A DNA stretch of 64,000 nucleotides from Paraburkholderia bannensis NBRC 103871 (GCF_000685015.1 NZ_BAYA01000006.1:1-64000); one strand, 5' to 3'. Numbered from the stretch's first letter, positions 8,377 through 17,318 are shown. Notes: generated from the letters alone by a model not told the origin. Numbers and translations are program-made.

Positions 8377-9561
8377 TCACACCATGCGATGCAGATGCGC
8401 GCGCTCGATATTCCATCTTGGTTCGGTTTCGAGGAGCAAGGCACGCAGTTGCCCCACCTGCTCCTCGAAACGCTGTTCGAGCCAGTAAGGCCCCTGCATT
8501 TCCGGTGCAAGCGGCGCGGCCGTGGACGCCATCGCGCGCTCGTCAGGCGGGCTCGCGCCCTGGTCGAGCGGGCTTGAACGCAAGGCCCGCGCCGCCGCTT
8601 CCGGATGGCGCGCGCCGCCAAAGCGCAGCGCCCGCGCCGTCGTCAGCAGCGCCTCGCGCACGCACGCGCTGCGCTGCGCGAAGGCCACGCGCACAAGTTG
8701 CTGCTCGTAATGCCCAAGCCCCGTCGCCATCATCTCCAGCGAACTCAGAATCGAGCGATGCAGCCGCTGCACCTGTTCGAGCCGCGCCACCGGCACGTCG
8801 ATTTCCTTTGCCACGGAGGGCATCAGCGCGCGCAACTGCACGAGCCGCGTATTGAGGCGGCGAAACTGCGCGACCTGGGTTTCGGCATCGACATGCACGC
8901 CGCACACGATCTGCGCGTAGACGCGCGCGCACTCGCGCAGGTTGTCGGCGAGTCGATAGCGCCACGAGTACGTCGCATGCAGCGGCAGCGCGAACGAGAA
9001 CGCCAGCGCGATCACAATGCCGATCATCACGTTGAGCGTGCGCCACAGGCCCGTGTCGATATGGTTGTCGCCGTGCCCCGCGACGATGCACATCGTGATG
9101 GCCGTGAGCAGCGCCACATAGCCCGGCTTGCCGATCGCGTAGTAACTGCACACGGCCGCGACAATCGACATCAGCGCATACGTGAGCCACGTCGAGCCGG
9201 TCACGGCCTGCACGACGATCAGCGTAAGCCCGATCAACGCGCCGAGCAGCGTGCCGAGCGCGCGCTCGGTGGCCTTCTTGCGGATGTTGCCGTGATGCTG
9301 GAGACCGCCGATCACCACCAGCAGCGTGACCGACGACCAGATGCCGTGCGGAATATCGATGCCCGTGGTCGCGAGGATCGACACGAGCATTGCCAGCCCC
9401 ACGCGCACCGCGTGGATGACGCCGGCGTTGCGGTAGCGATAGAACGGCGAGGTGAGCGCACGCCACATGCGCGCCGCGCGCGAGCGCCGGCGTGCGGGGC
9501 GCGCGGTGCGATGAATGTCGATATCGTTTTCAGGATCGGGAGCGGGATCGGTCAAGGCCAT
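8377..9561 (-). CDS. FUSC family membrane protein (aromatic acid exporter-like)
   Basis: 394 residues. The start MALTDPAPDPENDIDIHR (9561) is preferred over one 20 codons upstream. After a basic N-terminal tail come about six hydrophobic segments (residues about 50-190), including GIDIPHGIWSSVTLLVVIGG and TERALGTLLGALIGLTLIVV. A cytoplasmic helical domain fills the C-terminal half. This is the architecture of the FUSC/YccS-like proteins related to the AaeB exporter. The export substrate cannot be told from sequence. The mctP terminator lies just upstream. Confidence 0.85.
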   Translation of the reverse strand: MALTDPAPDPENDIDIHRTARPARRRSRAARMWRALTSPFYRYRNAGVIHAVRVGLAMLVSILATTGIDIPHGIWSSVTLLVVIGGLQHHGNIRKKATERALGTLLGALIGLTLIVVQAVTGSTWLTYALMSIVAAVCSYYAIGKPGYVALLTAITMCIVAGHGDNHIDTGLWRTLNVMIGIVIALAFSFALPLHATYSWRYRLADNLRECARVYAQIVCGVHVDAETQVAQFRRLNTRLVQLRALMPSVAKEIDVPVARLEQVQRLHRSILSSLEMMATGLGHYEQQLVRVAFAQRSACVREALLTTARALRFGGARHPEAAARALRSSPLDQGASPPDERAMASTAAPLAPEMQGPYWLEQRFEEQVGQLRALLLETEPRWNIERAHLHRMV

Positions 9562-9604
9562 GGCGCGAAGAAAGTTGCGACTACGGCAAACATCGTGCAC
9601 CAGA

Positions 9605-9635
9605 AAAACAAAAGCCCGCAACCGTGAAGTTGCGG
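9605..9635 (-). terminator. Intrinsic terminator of the mctP operon
   Basis: Stem AAAGCCCGCAAC / GTTGCGGGCTTT with a short loop; on the minus strand it is followed by a T-rich stretch. Confidence 0.85.
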
Positions 9636-9666
9636 GCTTTCATCGCGCGTGGGGCGCAAAACCGGA

Positions 9667-11217
9667 TCAGCTTTCGAGCACGTCGCGATAGTCCTCGGGG
9701 CGGGTGCGATCGTGACCCTTCTGCATGCCGACCATATGCACCAGTGCGGACACCACCACCGACACCACCAGGTTCACGATCAGCGACCACACCGCCGCGT
9801 AACCCGGCACGTCCATGCCGAACAGATGCACGACGAAGATCGAGCCCTTCAGGTGCAGCGAAATCGCCATCCACGTGCCCGTAGCGATACCCACGGCCCA
9901 GCCGATCAACAAGCCGCGCCAGTCGAGCATGCGCGTGTAGAGACCCAGCACGATGGCCGGCAGCGTCTGGATGATCCAGATGCCGCCCAGCAACTGAAGC
10001 TGGATCGCGTACGTCAGCGGCAGGCCCAGGATGAACGCCACCGCCCCGACCTTCACGATCAGCGAGACCATCTTGGCGATATTGGTCTCCTGCTCGTTGG
10101 TCATGTTGCGGTTGATGAACTCCTTGTGGATATTGCGCGTGTAGAGATTGGCGGCCGCGATCGACATGATCGCCGCGGGCACCAGCGCGCCGATGCCGAT
10201 GGCCGCAAACGCCACGCCCACGAACCACGACGGGAAGAAGTGCAGGAACAGCGCGGGCACCGCAAAGTTCGGGCCGAAGGCCTTGAAGTACGGCGCGTAC
10301 TCCGGCATGTCCTTCACGCCCGAAGCCAGCGCCATGTAGCCGAGCAGCGCCAGCAGGCCGAGCACGAGCGAGTACGCGGGCAGCATCGCCATGTTGCGGC
10401 GGATGGTGTTGCCCGACGACGACGACAAAATCGCCGTGACCGAGTGCGGATACAGGAACAGCGCGAGCGCCGATCCCACCGCGAGCGTCGCGTAGGCGCT
10501 ATAGCCGTTCAGGCTCGACGCATCGGGCGCCTTGAGCAGCAGCTTGGCCGGCGGCACCGACGCGAAGATATGGCCGAAGCCGCCCATCTGGGCCGGAATC
10601 ACGATGATCGCCACGGCGATGGTGATGTAGATGAGCACATCCTTCACCACGGCGATCATGGCCGGCGCGCGCAGACCCGAGGTGTAGGTGTAGGCCGCGA
10701 GAATCGCGAACGCGATGATGAGCGGCAGGTCGCCGACGAAGCCCGTGGTGTCGAAGCCGAGCGCGCCGATCACCACTTCGATCCCCACCAGTTGCAACGC
10801 GATGTACGGCATGGTCGCGACAATGCCCGTCACGGCGATCGCGAGCGCCAGCATGCGGCTGCCGTAGCGCGCGCTCACGAAGTCGGCGGACGTCACGTAC
10901 TGGTGACGCTTGGCGATGGCCCAGAGCTTGGGGAACACCACGAAGGCGAACGGATAGATCAGGATGGTGTACGGCAGCGCGAAGAAACCCGTTGCGCCCG
11001 CGCCGAACACCAGCGCAGGAACCGCCACGAACGTGTACGCGGTATAGAGGTCGCCGCCCAGCAGGAACCAGGTGACGACGGTGCCGAAGCGCCGCCCGCC
11101 CAGGCCCCACTCCTCCAGATGCCCGAGGTCGCCCTTGCGCCAGTGCGCGGCCAGGAAGCCGACGATCGTCACGCCGATGAAGAACAGGATGAAGACGAAG
11201 GTTGCGGTGGCATTCAT
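9667..11217 (-). CDS. mctP: Monocarboxylate uptake permease MctP (SSS family)
   Basis: 516 residues with about 13 hydrophobic helices. It belongs to the sodium:solute symporter fold: WFLLGGDLYTAYTFVAVPAL, the AIAKRHQYVTSADFVSARYG motif and SGLRAPAMIAVVKDVLIY are typical. By family it takes up lactate, pyruvate, propionate and related acids (MctP of rhizobia). Its start overlaps the end of the small DUF3311 gene by 4 bp (ATGA), so the two are translationally coupled. A 9-bp inverted repeat lies upstream of the operon and may be a regulator site; no mctSR-like two-component pair is in the window. Confidence 0.92.
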   Translation of the reverse strand: MNATATFVFILFFIGVTIVGFLAAHWRKGDLGHLEEWGLGGRRFGTVVTWFLLGGDLYTAYTFVAVPALVFGAGATGFFALPYTILIYPFAFVVFPKLWAIAKRHQYVTSADFVSARYGSRMLALAIAVTGIVATMPYIALQLVGIEVVIGALGFDTTGFVGDLPLIIAFAILAAYTYTSGLRAPAMIAVVKDVLIYITIAVAIIVIPAQMGGFGHIFASVPPAKLLLKAPDASSLNGYSAYATLAVGSALALFLYPHSVTAILSSSSGNTIRRNMAMLPAYSLVLGLLALLGYMALASGVKDMPEYAPYFKAFGPNFAVPALFLHFFPSWFVGVAFAAIGIGALVPAAIMSIAAANLYTRNIHKEFINRNMTNEQETNIAKMVSLIVKVGAVAFILGLPLTYAIQLQLLGGIWIIQTLPAIVLGLYTRMLDWRGLLIGWAVGIATGTWMAISLHLKGSIFVVHLFGMDVPGYAAVWSLIVNLVVSVVVSALVHMVGMQKGHDRTRPEDYRDVLES

Positions 11218-11453
11218 CGCGCACCTCCCGCTTTGCCGCCCTTCGAGCGATCCTTGGTCTTGAGGTAGACGAGCGCGGTAATAACGGCGCTGATCAGCAC
11301 CCAGGCCAGTTGATACCAGTAGAAGAACGGAAAGTCCCACAACGTGGGTTCGACCTTGTTGTACGACGGCACCCAGATCATGGCGATCCAGGGCAAGAGC
11401 AACAGCCAGAGCCAGTGCTTGCTGGCCTTTGCGGCGTCGGCGTCGTGAGCCAT
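11214..11453 (-). CDS. DUF3311 small membrane protein, MctP partner
   Basis: 79 residues with two predicted membrane helices (HWLWLLLLPWIAMIWV and FYWYQLAWVLISAVITALVYL) and the conserved intervening YNKVEPTLWDFPFFYWYQ. Proteins of this type are encoded directly before SSS permeases and are thought to be accessory subunits. The 4-bp overlap with mctP supports stoichiometric production. First gene of the operon, preceded by a GGAGGAG-type ribosome site. Confidence 0.88.
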   Translation of the reverse strand: MAHDADAAKASKHWLWLLLLPWIAMIWVPSYNKVEPTLWDFPFFYWYQLAWVLISAVITALVYLKTKDRSKGGKAGGAR

Positions 11454-11598
11454 GACGTCTCCTCCTCGCGACTTATGTTGTTATGCGGCCTCATTCTGGC
11501 CGTTGCAGGCCCGCGAGCTCGTGCCTCGCAAGGTCCCCGAAAGCGCTAAAAAGCGTACCGACGCCATGACGGCGGGTCAACCGGGGCCGACCCCAACA

Positions 11599-11629
11599 GT
11601 TCGGATCGGAAACTGTCAGTGATCCGAAC
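11599..11629. promoter_or_regulatory. 9-bp inverted repeat, candidate operator of mctP operon
   Basis: GTTCGGATC at 11599-11607 and its exact complement GATCCGAAC at 11621-11629, separated by 13 nt (centre-to-centre 22 bp, two helical turns). It lies about 145 bp upstream of the DUF3311 start, a position suited to an activator. It lacks a T-run, so a terminator role is unlikely. Confidence 0.5.
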
Positions 11630-11660
11630 CCACGGACATATGACAGGCAAAAAACAGGCG

Positions 11661-11695
11661 AAAAAAAACCGACCCCGTGCGAGACGGGGCCGGTT
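11661..11695 (-). terminator. Intrinsic terminator of the spermidine-synthase-like gene
   Basis: GC-rich stem (AACCGACCCCGT / ACGGGGCCGGTT) which on the minus strand is followed by eight T residues. Confidence 0.88.
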
Positions 11696-11769
11696 GGATG
11701 CTGCGCGTTATCGGGCGCTAAAAAGCGTCAGATGGCACGGCTTGAATCGCGATCCGTGGATCGCGAGCC

Positions 11770-13212
11770 TTAGATCGCGAAAGTCTGGCCTTCCTTGCCG
11801 ACTTCCTTGCACGCTGCGCGCAGCGCCTTGACCCACTGGTTCGCGGGCAGGCCGAGCTTGCTTTCGAGCAGACGCGCGCGCTTGTCGAGCGCCGTCCAGC
11901 TCACGTCGAGTGCCGGGCCCGAGAACGCCAGCGCGACGCGGTTGCCGTCGTGCACTTCCGGCAGTGCGATCACGCGGCCATCGAAGGCTTCTTTCAGGCG
12001 CTTCATGTTGCGCACGTAGCTCGGATGGTCGCCGAACAGGTTGATGGTCGCGACGCCCGCGTCCGCGAGACACGCGCGCACGGCGCGGTAGAACGCGACG
12101 CTGTCGAGCACCGGGCCGCGTGCGGTCGCATCGTAAATGTCGATCTGCAACGCGCCGATCGTGCCGTGGTTCGAGCGATCCTGCACGAAGTCCCACGCGT
12201 CGAGTTCGCGCACGTTCAGGCGTGCGTCGTCGTGCGGCAGGTCGAACATCGTGCGAGCGGCGACCACGACAGCCGGGTTCAGCTCGATGGCCTCGACCTT
12301 GGCCGGGCGCAGGTAGCGGTGCGCGAACTTGGTCAGCGCCGCGGCGCCCAGGCCCAGTTGCACGATGCGCGCGGGCGTGGCGAGGAACAGCAGCCAGGAC
12401 ATCATCTGCTGCGCGTATTCGAGTTCGATGTGTTGCGGCTTCGACAGACGCATCGCGCCTTGCACCCATTCGGTGCCGAAGTGCAGGTAACGCACGCCGC
12501 TCTCTTCCGAGAACGTGACCGGCGCGAAACGCGGCTTGCGCGGCGCTTCGATGACGGGTGCGTGCTCGAGGTCGTCAGCCGCAGCGGCGGCGCGACGCGG
12601 ACGCTTCGTCATCTTTTCGACCTTCGGTGCGGCTTCGGCTTGTGCGGCCTTCGCAGCCTTCGCGTTCACACGCTTGGCGCGTGCGGGCTTGGCCGGTGCG
12701 GCTTCCTTCACGATTTCTTTCACGGCTTCCTCCACGACTTTCTTCGCAGCCGGCTTTGCCGCGGCCTTCACCGCGCGCTTCGCAGCAGGCTTTGCTTCTG
12801 CCTTCGCAGCAGGCTTCGCTTCTGCCTTTGCAGCCGGCTTCGCTTCTGCCTTTGCAGCAGGCTTCGCTTCTGCCTTCGCAGCAGGCTTCGCTTCTGCCTT
12901 CGCAGCAGGCTTCGCTTCTGCCTTTGCAGCAGGCTTCGCTTCTGCCTTCGCAGCAGGCTTCGCTTCTGCCTTCGCAGCAGGCTTCGCTTCTGCCTTCGCA
13001 GCAGCTTTGCGCACGCGCTTGACCGGCGCCTTCGCTGCGGGTGCGTCGGCTTGCGCTTCGACTTGCGGTGCAGCCGCTGCTGCCGTTTCGACCTGCGCGA
13101 CCTGCGCGTCTTGAGCAGCCTGTTCAGGCGCTGCGGCTTCGGCGGTCGTCGTGGCGGGCGTCTTGTTAAATGCGCGCGCCTCGGCCGAAGCGCGCTTGAT
13201 GAGAGTCGTCAT
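11770..13212 (-). CDS. Histone-H1-like repeat tail fused to spermidine synthase-like domain
   Basis: 480 residues in two very different parts. Residues 1 to about 215 are low complexity: an Ala/Gln-rich opening, a basic segment VKRVRKAAA, nine perfect KAEAKPAA octads, then further Lys/Ala/Pro blocks ending in KMTKRPRRAAAA, strongly resembling histone H1/HctB tails. From about residue 230 a Rossmann-type spermidine synthase/methyltransferase-like domain follows: IVQLGLGAAALTKFAHRYL (nucleotide loop), VEAIELNPAVV (acidic ribose-binding residue), LNVRELDAWDFV and ALQIDIYDA. The usual GGGDG of true spermidine synthases is replaced by GLGAA, so the reaction is uncertain. The tail suggests nucleic-acid or polyanion binding. 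Single gene with its own terminator. Confidence 0.8.
   Translation of the reverse strand: MTTLIKRASAEARAFNKTPATTTAEAAAPEQAAQDAQVAQVETAAAAAPQVEAQADAPAAKAPVKRVRKAAAKAEAKPAAKAEAKPAAKAEAKPAAKAEAKPAAKAEAKPAAKAEAKPAAKAEAKPAAKAEAKPAAKAEAKPAAKRAVKAAAKPAAKKVVEEAVKEIVKEAAPAKPARAKRVNAKAAKAAQAEAAPKVEKMTKRPRRAAAAADDLEHAPVIEAPRKPRFAPVTFSEESGVRYLHFGTEWVQGAMRLSKPQHIELEYAQQMMSWLLFLATPARIVQLGLGAAALTKFAHRYLRPAKVEAIELNPAVVVAARTMFDLPHDDARLNVRELDAWDFVQDRSNHGTIGALQIDIYDATARGPVLDSVAFYRAVRACLADAGVATINLFGDHPSYVRNMKRLKEAFDGRVIALPEVHDGNRVALAFSGPALDVSWTALDKRARLLESKLGLPANQWVKALRAACKEVGKEGQTFAI
12779..13004 (-). repeat. Nine tandem 24-bp repeats encoding KAEAKPAA
   Basis: Nine consecutive 24-bp units, differing only at a few third positions (CTTCGC versus CTTTGC, GCAGGC versus GCCGGC), all in frame inside the spermidine-synthase-like gene. 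The near identity at DNA level indicates recent expansion by slippage or unequal recombination. Confidence 0.95.
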
Positions 13213-13401
13213 GTAAAGATGTCTTGCTTGTGAGGAGCAGGTGCAGATGCGCGTTTTGCGCTGCGTTTACGGTGCTGTTTCAGCCGCGAGAAATACATGC
13301 GAACGGAACGCATCTGCGCGGGCGAACGAGAGCATAGCATTCGTGACGCATCGGCCTCGTATTCCGGGACAACTCAGCGCAGCAAATCCACGCGACCTCG
13401 C

Positions 13402-13992
13402 TCAATCGCACTCGCTCACGCCATGCGCAGTGGTGCAATTTTTCACGCGCCAATGTGTTTCGTCGACGATGCCAACGCCTGCATTCGTGCCGCCGATGGC
13501 AGGCGTGCCGCCTTGCAGCGCAGCCAGGTTCACGCGCACCGGACGAAAGTGCAGGTCGACGCGTGCGAGATGCAAGGCCGGCGGCGCAGGAGGCAACGGC
13601 GAAGCCGCATCGATCGCACGCTGGACGTCATCGTCGAGTTCGTCGTTGCCACTCGAATGCAGCAGTTTCACGGAGACGATCGAACCGTCGCCAGCCAATC
13701 GAATGGACACAACCGCCTCGCTGTCCAGCGGCACGCGCTTCTGGTTGGCAAACATATTGCCGCCCAGTTTGCAGCTGACGTAACGCCGCCACTGCGAAGC
13801 ACTAAGGGTCGCCTCGGTGGGCGACGCGAAACCTGGCGGCGCCACTGTGTTCAGGCAGCGTTGCATGACCTGTGCGGGCGTAGCGCGAACGTGCGGCCCC
13901 GCGGACGCCGGGTCATCGGATGCGCAGCCGTTCAGTGCAAGCAGTGCGAGCAGCAAAGGAAAGACGATCAGGAGCCGGCGGTTGTTTTTCAT
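13402..13992 (-). CDS. Lipoprotein with TonB C-terminal-like domain
   Basis: 196 residues. The signal sequence ends in a lipobox (LLALNGC), predicting attachment to the membrane through Cys22. Residues about 65-165 resemble the TonB C-terminal fold, with the typical VVSIRLAGDGSIVSVKLLHSSGNDELDDDVQRAI core followed by a Pro-rich PLPPAPPALH segment. There is no N-terminal membrane helix for ExbB/D coupling, so it is unlikely to energise transport; such stand-alone domains may bind outer-membrane proteins or peptidoglycan. No ExbB/ExbD genes are nearby. Confidence 0.75.
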   Translation of the reverse strand: MKNNRRLLIVFPLLLALLALNGCASDDPASAGPHVRATPAQVMQRCLNTVAPPGFASPTEATLSASQWRRYVSCKLGGNMFANQKRVPLDSEAVVSIRLAGDGSIVSVKLLHSSGNDELDDDVQRAIDAASPLPPAPPALHLARVDLHFRPVRVNLAALQGGTPAIGGTNAGVGIVDETHWRVKNCTTAHGVSECD

Positions 13993-14073
13993 TGTGGTCT
14001 CGTGTCCCGTCGATGCAGGGCGCGCACCTCGGCGTGCGCGAGACCATGCTAGCGCGAAGAGTTTGCGAAGCGC

Positions 14074-14595
14074 TTACGGCTCGATGCGCTTCGTTGCGCC
14101 TGCGAAGTCGCTCAATGCACGCCACGCCACGAGCTTCGCGGCGAAGTTCATCGACGCATAGGCAGGACTACTGGACGGCAGGTTCAGCAAACGAAAGCGC
14201 TGCGCATGCACGCCAAGAATGCGTTCGCCGAGACGCGCGGCCGTGCCGCCGTTGAACGCGATCGCTTCGAGCACAGGCAAGCCGTCGATCAGCGCGACGA
14301 GATCGTTGCCCGCGTGATCGCGGATATTGCTGTCGAGACTACCGTCCCGTCGAGCCTCAGCCACCACGTCCCACAGCCCGACGCGATGCTCCCGCAGCGC
14401 CTGCAAACGCGCGTCATAGTCGAGCGCGGGCAGATCGACGCCGATGACGTCGCCGACCAGATGCCAGAACTTGTTCTGCTTGTGCGCGTAATACTGCTGA
14501 TGCGCGAGCGACGCCTCGCCGGGCAGGCTGCCGAGAATGAGCACACGCGTATGCGCATCGACAACGGGCGGAAAGCAGCGCTTGAAACTCGTCAC
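14074..14595 (-). CDS. DNA-deoxyinosine/uracil glycosylase (UDG family 6-like)
   Basis: 173 residues with the uracil-DNA-glycosylase superfamily motifs: motif 1 LILGSLPGEASL followed by QQYYAHKQNKFW, and motif 2 LPSSSPAYASM near the C-terminus. This combination marks the hypoxanthine-DNA glycosylase branch, which excises deaminated adenine (hypoxanthine) and related bases. It begins 12 bp after ubiC on the same strand and is probably co-transcribed. Assignment is by motif; substrate preference within the superfamily would need an assay. Confidence 0.85.
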   Translation of the reverse strand: MTSFKRCFPPVVDAHTRVLILGSLPGEASLAHQQYYAHKQNKFWHLVGDVIGVDLPALDYDARLQALREHRVGLWDVVAEARRDGSLDSNIRDHAGNDLVALIDGLPVLEAIAFNGGTAARLGERILGVHAQRFRLLNLPSSSPAYASMNFAAKLVAWRALSDFAGATKRIEP

Positions 14596-14607
14596 GAGAC
14601 GGCCCTC

Positions 14608-15264
14608 TCAGCGCGCGAGGTGATGGGACGACGGTTGCGCGCGCGATGCGGTGTGGCCGAGCGGCCCGCGCTCGCGTGCGGAATGCGCGGGCAGCGCCGG
14701 TTGCGCGTCGCGGTCGAGATGCGCCCACAGTGCGGGCAGCATGCATTCGGTGACGAGTAGCGGCTCGCCGTGCCGCTCGAAGACCGAACGGCGCGCGACG
14801 AACGCATGCGGCGCCACTGCGGCCGTCTCGCGCGCAGCGAGCGCGTGCAGCGGATGCCGCGCGCTCACGCGGCGCGACACCAGCGCCGAGCGCGACACGC
14901 CGCTATCGGTGTAAAGCAGTTCCGCCAGCGGCCGGGTGCGCAGACGGCGCATGGCCTGCCAGACGCCGTGACTCGCGGCGAGCGGCGTCGCGCTATGCGC
15001 GGCGACGTACGGCACGCCATCGACGGCCAGCACGATCTCGCGCACCCAGGCCCGCTCGCGCGGCGCGAGACCGAGCGCGGCGCATTCGTCGGGCCAGGGC
15101 ATGGCGACGGCTTCGCGCGTCACGCGCACAACGACTTCGCCCAGCGCGCGCAGATGCGCCGTGAGCGAACCGCCGCGCGTGAGCCAGTCTTTTTGATCGG
15201 CGCTGAAGGCCGCCAGGGGCGCGACACGCCAGTGCGCGTCGGCGGCATCGAATCGGTTGGGCAT
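14608..15264 (-). CDS. ubiC: Chorismate pyruvate-lyase
   Basis: 218 residues. It converts chorismate to 4-hydroxybenzoate and pyruvate, the first committed step of ubiquinone synthesis. Features of the UbiC fold are [13 protein letters not shown] near residue 28, the [10 protein letters not shown] strand, and the C-terminal [20 protein letters not shown] with the conserved Glu. The start ATG 15264 was chosen; an ATG three codons earlier (15273) overlaps a perfect TATAAT on the minus strand at 15272-15277, which could be the promoter -10 and would make the message nearly leaderless. The C-terminal 25 residues are a Ser/His/Arg-rich extension. Confidence 0.88.
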   Translation of the reverse strand: MPNRFDAADAHWRVAPLAAFSADQKDWLTRGGSLTAHLRALGEVVVRVTREAVAMPWPDECAALGLAPRERAWVREIVLAVDGVPYVAAHSATPLAASHGVWQAMRRLRTRPLAELLYTDSGVSRSALVSRRVSARHPLHALAARETAAVAPHAFVARRSVFERHGEPLLVTECMLPALWAHLDRDAQPALPAHSARERGPLGHTASRAQPSSHHLAR

Positions 15265-15334
15265 GGCGGGCATTATAGAAGGTGCGGGTTTCGATTCGCT
15301 GCCAGCCAGGCCGGGACACAAGCCGACGCCCAAA

Positions 15335-15370
15335 AGAAAAACCCCTCGGGGCACGAGGCCGCGAGGGGTT
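15335..15370 (-). terminator. Intrinsic terminator of htpG
   Basis: AACCCCTCG / CGAGGGGTT stem around a GC-rich loop; on the minus strand it is followed by TTTCTTTT. Lies 35 bp beyond the htpG stop. Confidence 0.82.
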
Positions 15371-15404
15371 CTGCGTCAGCGCAAGCGCTCAGGCGATAGA
15401 CGAA

Positions 15405-17318
15405 TCAACCCGCCTTCGCCAGCAACAACGCATTCGTGCGCTTCACGAAGCTCGCCGGATCTTCGAGCGCGCCGCCTTCCGCGAGCAGCGCCTGGTCGAA
15501 CAGCAGATGGCACCAGTCGCCGAAGTTCGCGCTATCCGTATGCAGCGCCTTCACCAGCGGATGCTCGGGGTTCACTTCCAGGATCGGCTGCATGTCCGGC
15601 GCCGACTGCCCCGCTGCCTTGAGCATACGTTGCAGATAGCCGCTCATGTCGCCTTCGTCGGCCACGAGGCACGACGGCGAGTCGGTCAGGCGGAACGTCA
15701 GGCGCACGTCCTTCGCCTTGTCCTTGAGCGCTTCCTTCATCTGCTCGACGAGCGGCTTGAACTCTTCGCCCACCTTTTCCTGCTCGGCCTTTTCGGCGTC
15801 GTCGAGCGCACCCAGGTCCAGGTCGCCGCGCGCCACGCTCGCGAGCGGCTTGCCGTCGAATTCGTTGAGGAACGACAGCATCCATTCGTCAACGCGATCC
15901 GTCAGCAGCAGCACTTCCACGCCCTTCTTGCGGAACACTTCCAGGTGCGGGCTGTGGGTCGCGGCCAGCCAGGTGTCGGCCGTCACGTAGTAGATCTTCG
16001 ACTGCTCGGGCTTCATGCGCGCGACGTAGTCGGCGAGCGACACGTTCTGCTGCGCCGTGTCGTTATGCGTCGAGGCAAAACGCAGCAGCTTCGCGATGCG
16101 ATCCTTGTTGGCGTGATCTTCGCCGACGCCTTCCTTGAGCACCTGGCCGAACTCGCCCCAGAAGGTCGCGAACTTCGCCTTGTCTTCGTCCGACGCTTCG
16201 GCATCGGTTTGCGCCGACGCCAGCTCTTCCAGCATCGACAGCGCGCGCTTGGTCACGCCGTCGCGGATCGCCTTCACGTCGCGGCTTTCCTGCAGGATTT
16301 CGCGCGACACGTTCAGCGGCAGATCGGCCGAATCGACCACGCCCTTCACGAAGCGCAGGTAGTTCGGCAGCAGCTGCTCGGCGTCGTCCATGATGAAGAC
16401 GCGCTTCACGTAGAGCTTCAGGCCGCTCTTGTGGTCGCGGTTCCACATGTCGAACGGCGCGTGCGCCGGCACGTAGAGCAGCTGCGTGTATTCGCTGCGG
16501 CCTTCGACGCGGTTATGCGTCCAGGCGAGCGGGTTCTGGTGATCGTGCGCGAGGTGCTGATAGAACTGCTGGTACTGCTCGTCGCTGATCTCGCTCTTCG
16601 AACGCGTCCACAGGGCGCTCGCCTGGTTGATGGTCTCGAATTCGTCCTTCGTGACCATCTCGCTCTTTTCGGCGTCCCATTCTTCGGCCTTCATTTCGAT
16701 CGGCAGGCCGACGTGATCCGAATACTTCTGGATGATCGACTTGAGCTTGTACGACGAGAGCAGTTCGTCTTCGCCTTCGCGCAGATGCAGCGTGATGGTG
16801 GTGCCGCGTTGCGCGCGCTCGATCGTGTCGACCGAGAACTCGCCTTCGCCCGCGCTTTCCCAGCGCACGCCTTCGCTCGTCGGCAGGCCGGCGCGGCGGC
16901 TTTCGACCGTGATTTTGTCCGCGACGATGAAGCCCGAGTAGAAGCCCACGCCGAACTGGCCGATCAGCGCGGCGTCCTTCTGCTGGTCGCCCGAGAGCTT
17001 GCCGAAGAATTCCTTGGTGCCCGAGCGCGCGATCGTGCCGAGGTTCGCGACGGCTTCATCGTGGCTCATGCCGATGCCGTTGTCCTCGATCGTGACGGTG
17101 CGCGCCGCCTTGTCGAAGCCCACGCGAATGCGCAGGTTCGGATCGTTCTCATAGAGCGCGTTGTTTTCGAGCGCTTCGAAGCGCAGCTTGTCGGCCGCGT
17201 CCGAGGCGTTCGAGACGAGTTCGCGCAGGAAAATTTCCTTGTTGCTGTACAGCGAATGGATCATCAGGTGCAGAAGCTGTTTCACTTCGGCCTGAAAGCT
17301 CCTGGTTTCTTGTGCCAT
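15405..17318 (-). CDS. htpG: Chaperone protein HtpG (Hsp90)
   Basis: 637 residues, full length for bacterial Hsp90. The N-terminal GHKL ATPase shows [29 protein letters not shown] and [15 protein letters not shown]; the middle domain contains [10 protein letters not shown]; the C-terminal dimerisation region is complete. It is an ATP-dependent cytosolic chaperone that remodels and protects client proteins. About 100 bp upstream is a near-perfect sigma-32 promoter (17422-17449), so heat-shock control is expected. Confidence 0.98.
   Translation of the reverse strand: MAQETRSFQAEVKQLLHLMIHSLYSNKEIFLRELVSNASDAADKLRFEALENNALYENDPNLRIRVGFDKAARTVTIEDNGIGMSHDEAVANLGTIARSGTKEFFGKLSGDQQKDAALIGQFGVGFYSGFIVADKITVESRRAGLPTSEGVRWESAGEGEFSVDTIERAQRGTTITLHLREGEDELLSSYKLKSIIQKYSDHVGLPIEMKAEEWDAEKSEMVTKDEFETINQASALWTRSKSEISDEQYQQFYQHLAHDHQNPLAWTHNRVEGRSEYTQLLYVPAHAPFDMWNRDHKSGLKLYVKRVFIMDDAEQLLPNYLRFVKGVVDSADLPLNVSREILQESRDVKAIRDGVTKRALSMLEELASAQTDAEASDEDKAKFATFWGEFGQVLKEGVGEDHANKDRIAKLLRFASTHNDTAQQNVSLADYVARMKPEQSKIYYVTADTWLAATHSPHLEVFRKKGVEVLLLTDRVDEWMLSFLNEFDGKPLASVARGDLDLGALDDAEKAEQEKVGEEFKPLVEQMKEALKDKAKDVRLTFRLTDSPSCLVADEGDMSGYLQRMLKAAGQSAPDMQPILEVNPEHPLVKALHTDSANFGDWCHLLFDQALLAEGGALEDPASFVKRTNALLLAKAG

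Larger units (their letters stand above)
11454..11769. other. 316-bp intergenic region upstream of the mctP operon
   Basis: Holds three visible elements: a perfect 9-bp inverted repeat at 11599-11629, two identical copies of the small dyad GCGCTAAAAAGCGT at 11543-11556 and 11715-11728, and the terminator of the neighbouring spermidine-synthase-like gene at 11661-11695. No gene is seen. Confidence 0.6.

Noticed and set aside
12779..13004. CRISPR-like array
   Set aside because: Units are contiguous 24-bp coding repeats with no spacers and lie in frame inside a gene.
12515..13114. Repeat-rich open frames (FASAFAAG repeats) opposite the KAEAKPAA array
   Set aside because: Any frame through a 24-bp repeat stays open; no start signal, and the minus-strand frame continues into a recognisable enzyme domain.
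13402..13992. TonB energy transducer
   Set aside because: It has a lipobox instead of a cytoplasmic-membrane anchor and no ExbB/ExbD genes are adjacent; only the C-terminal fold is TonB-like.
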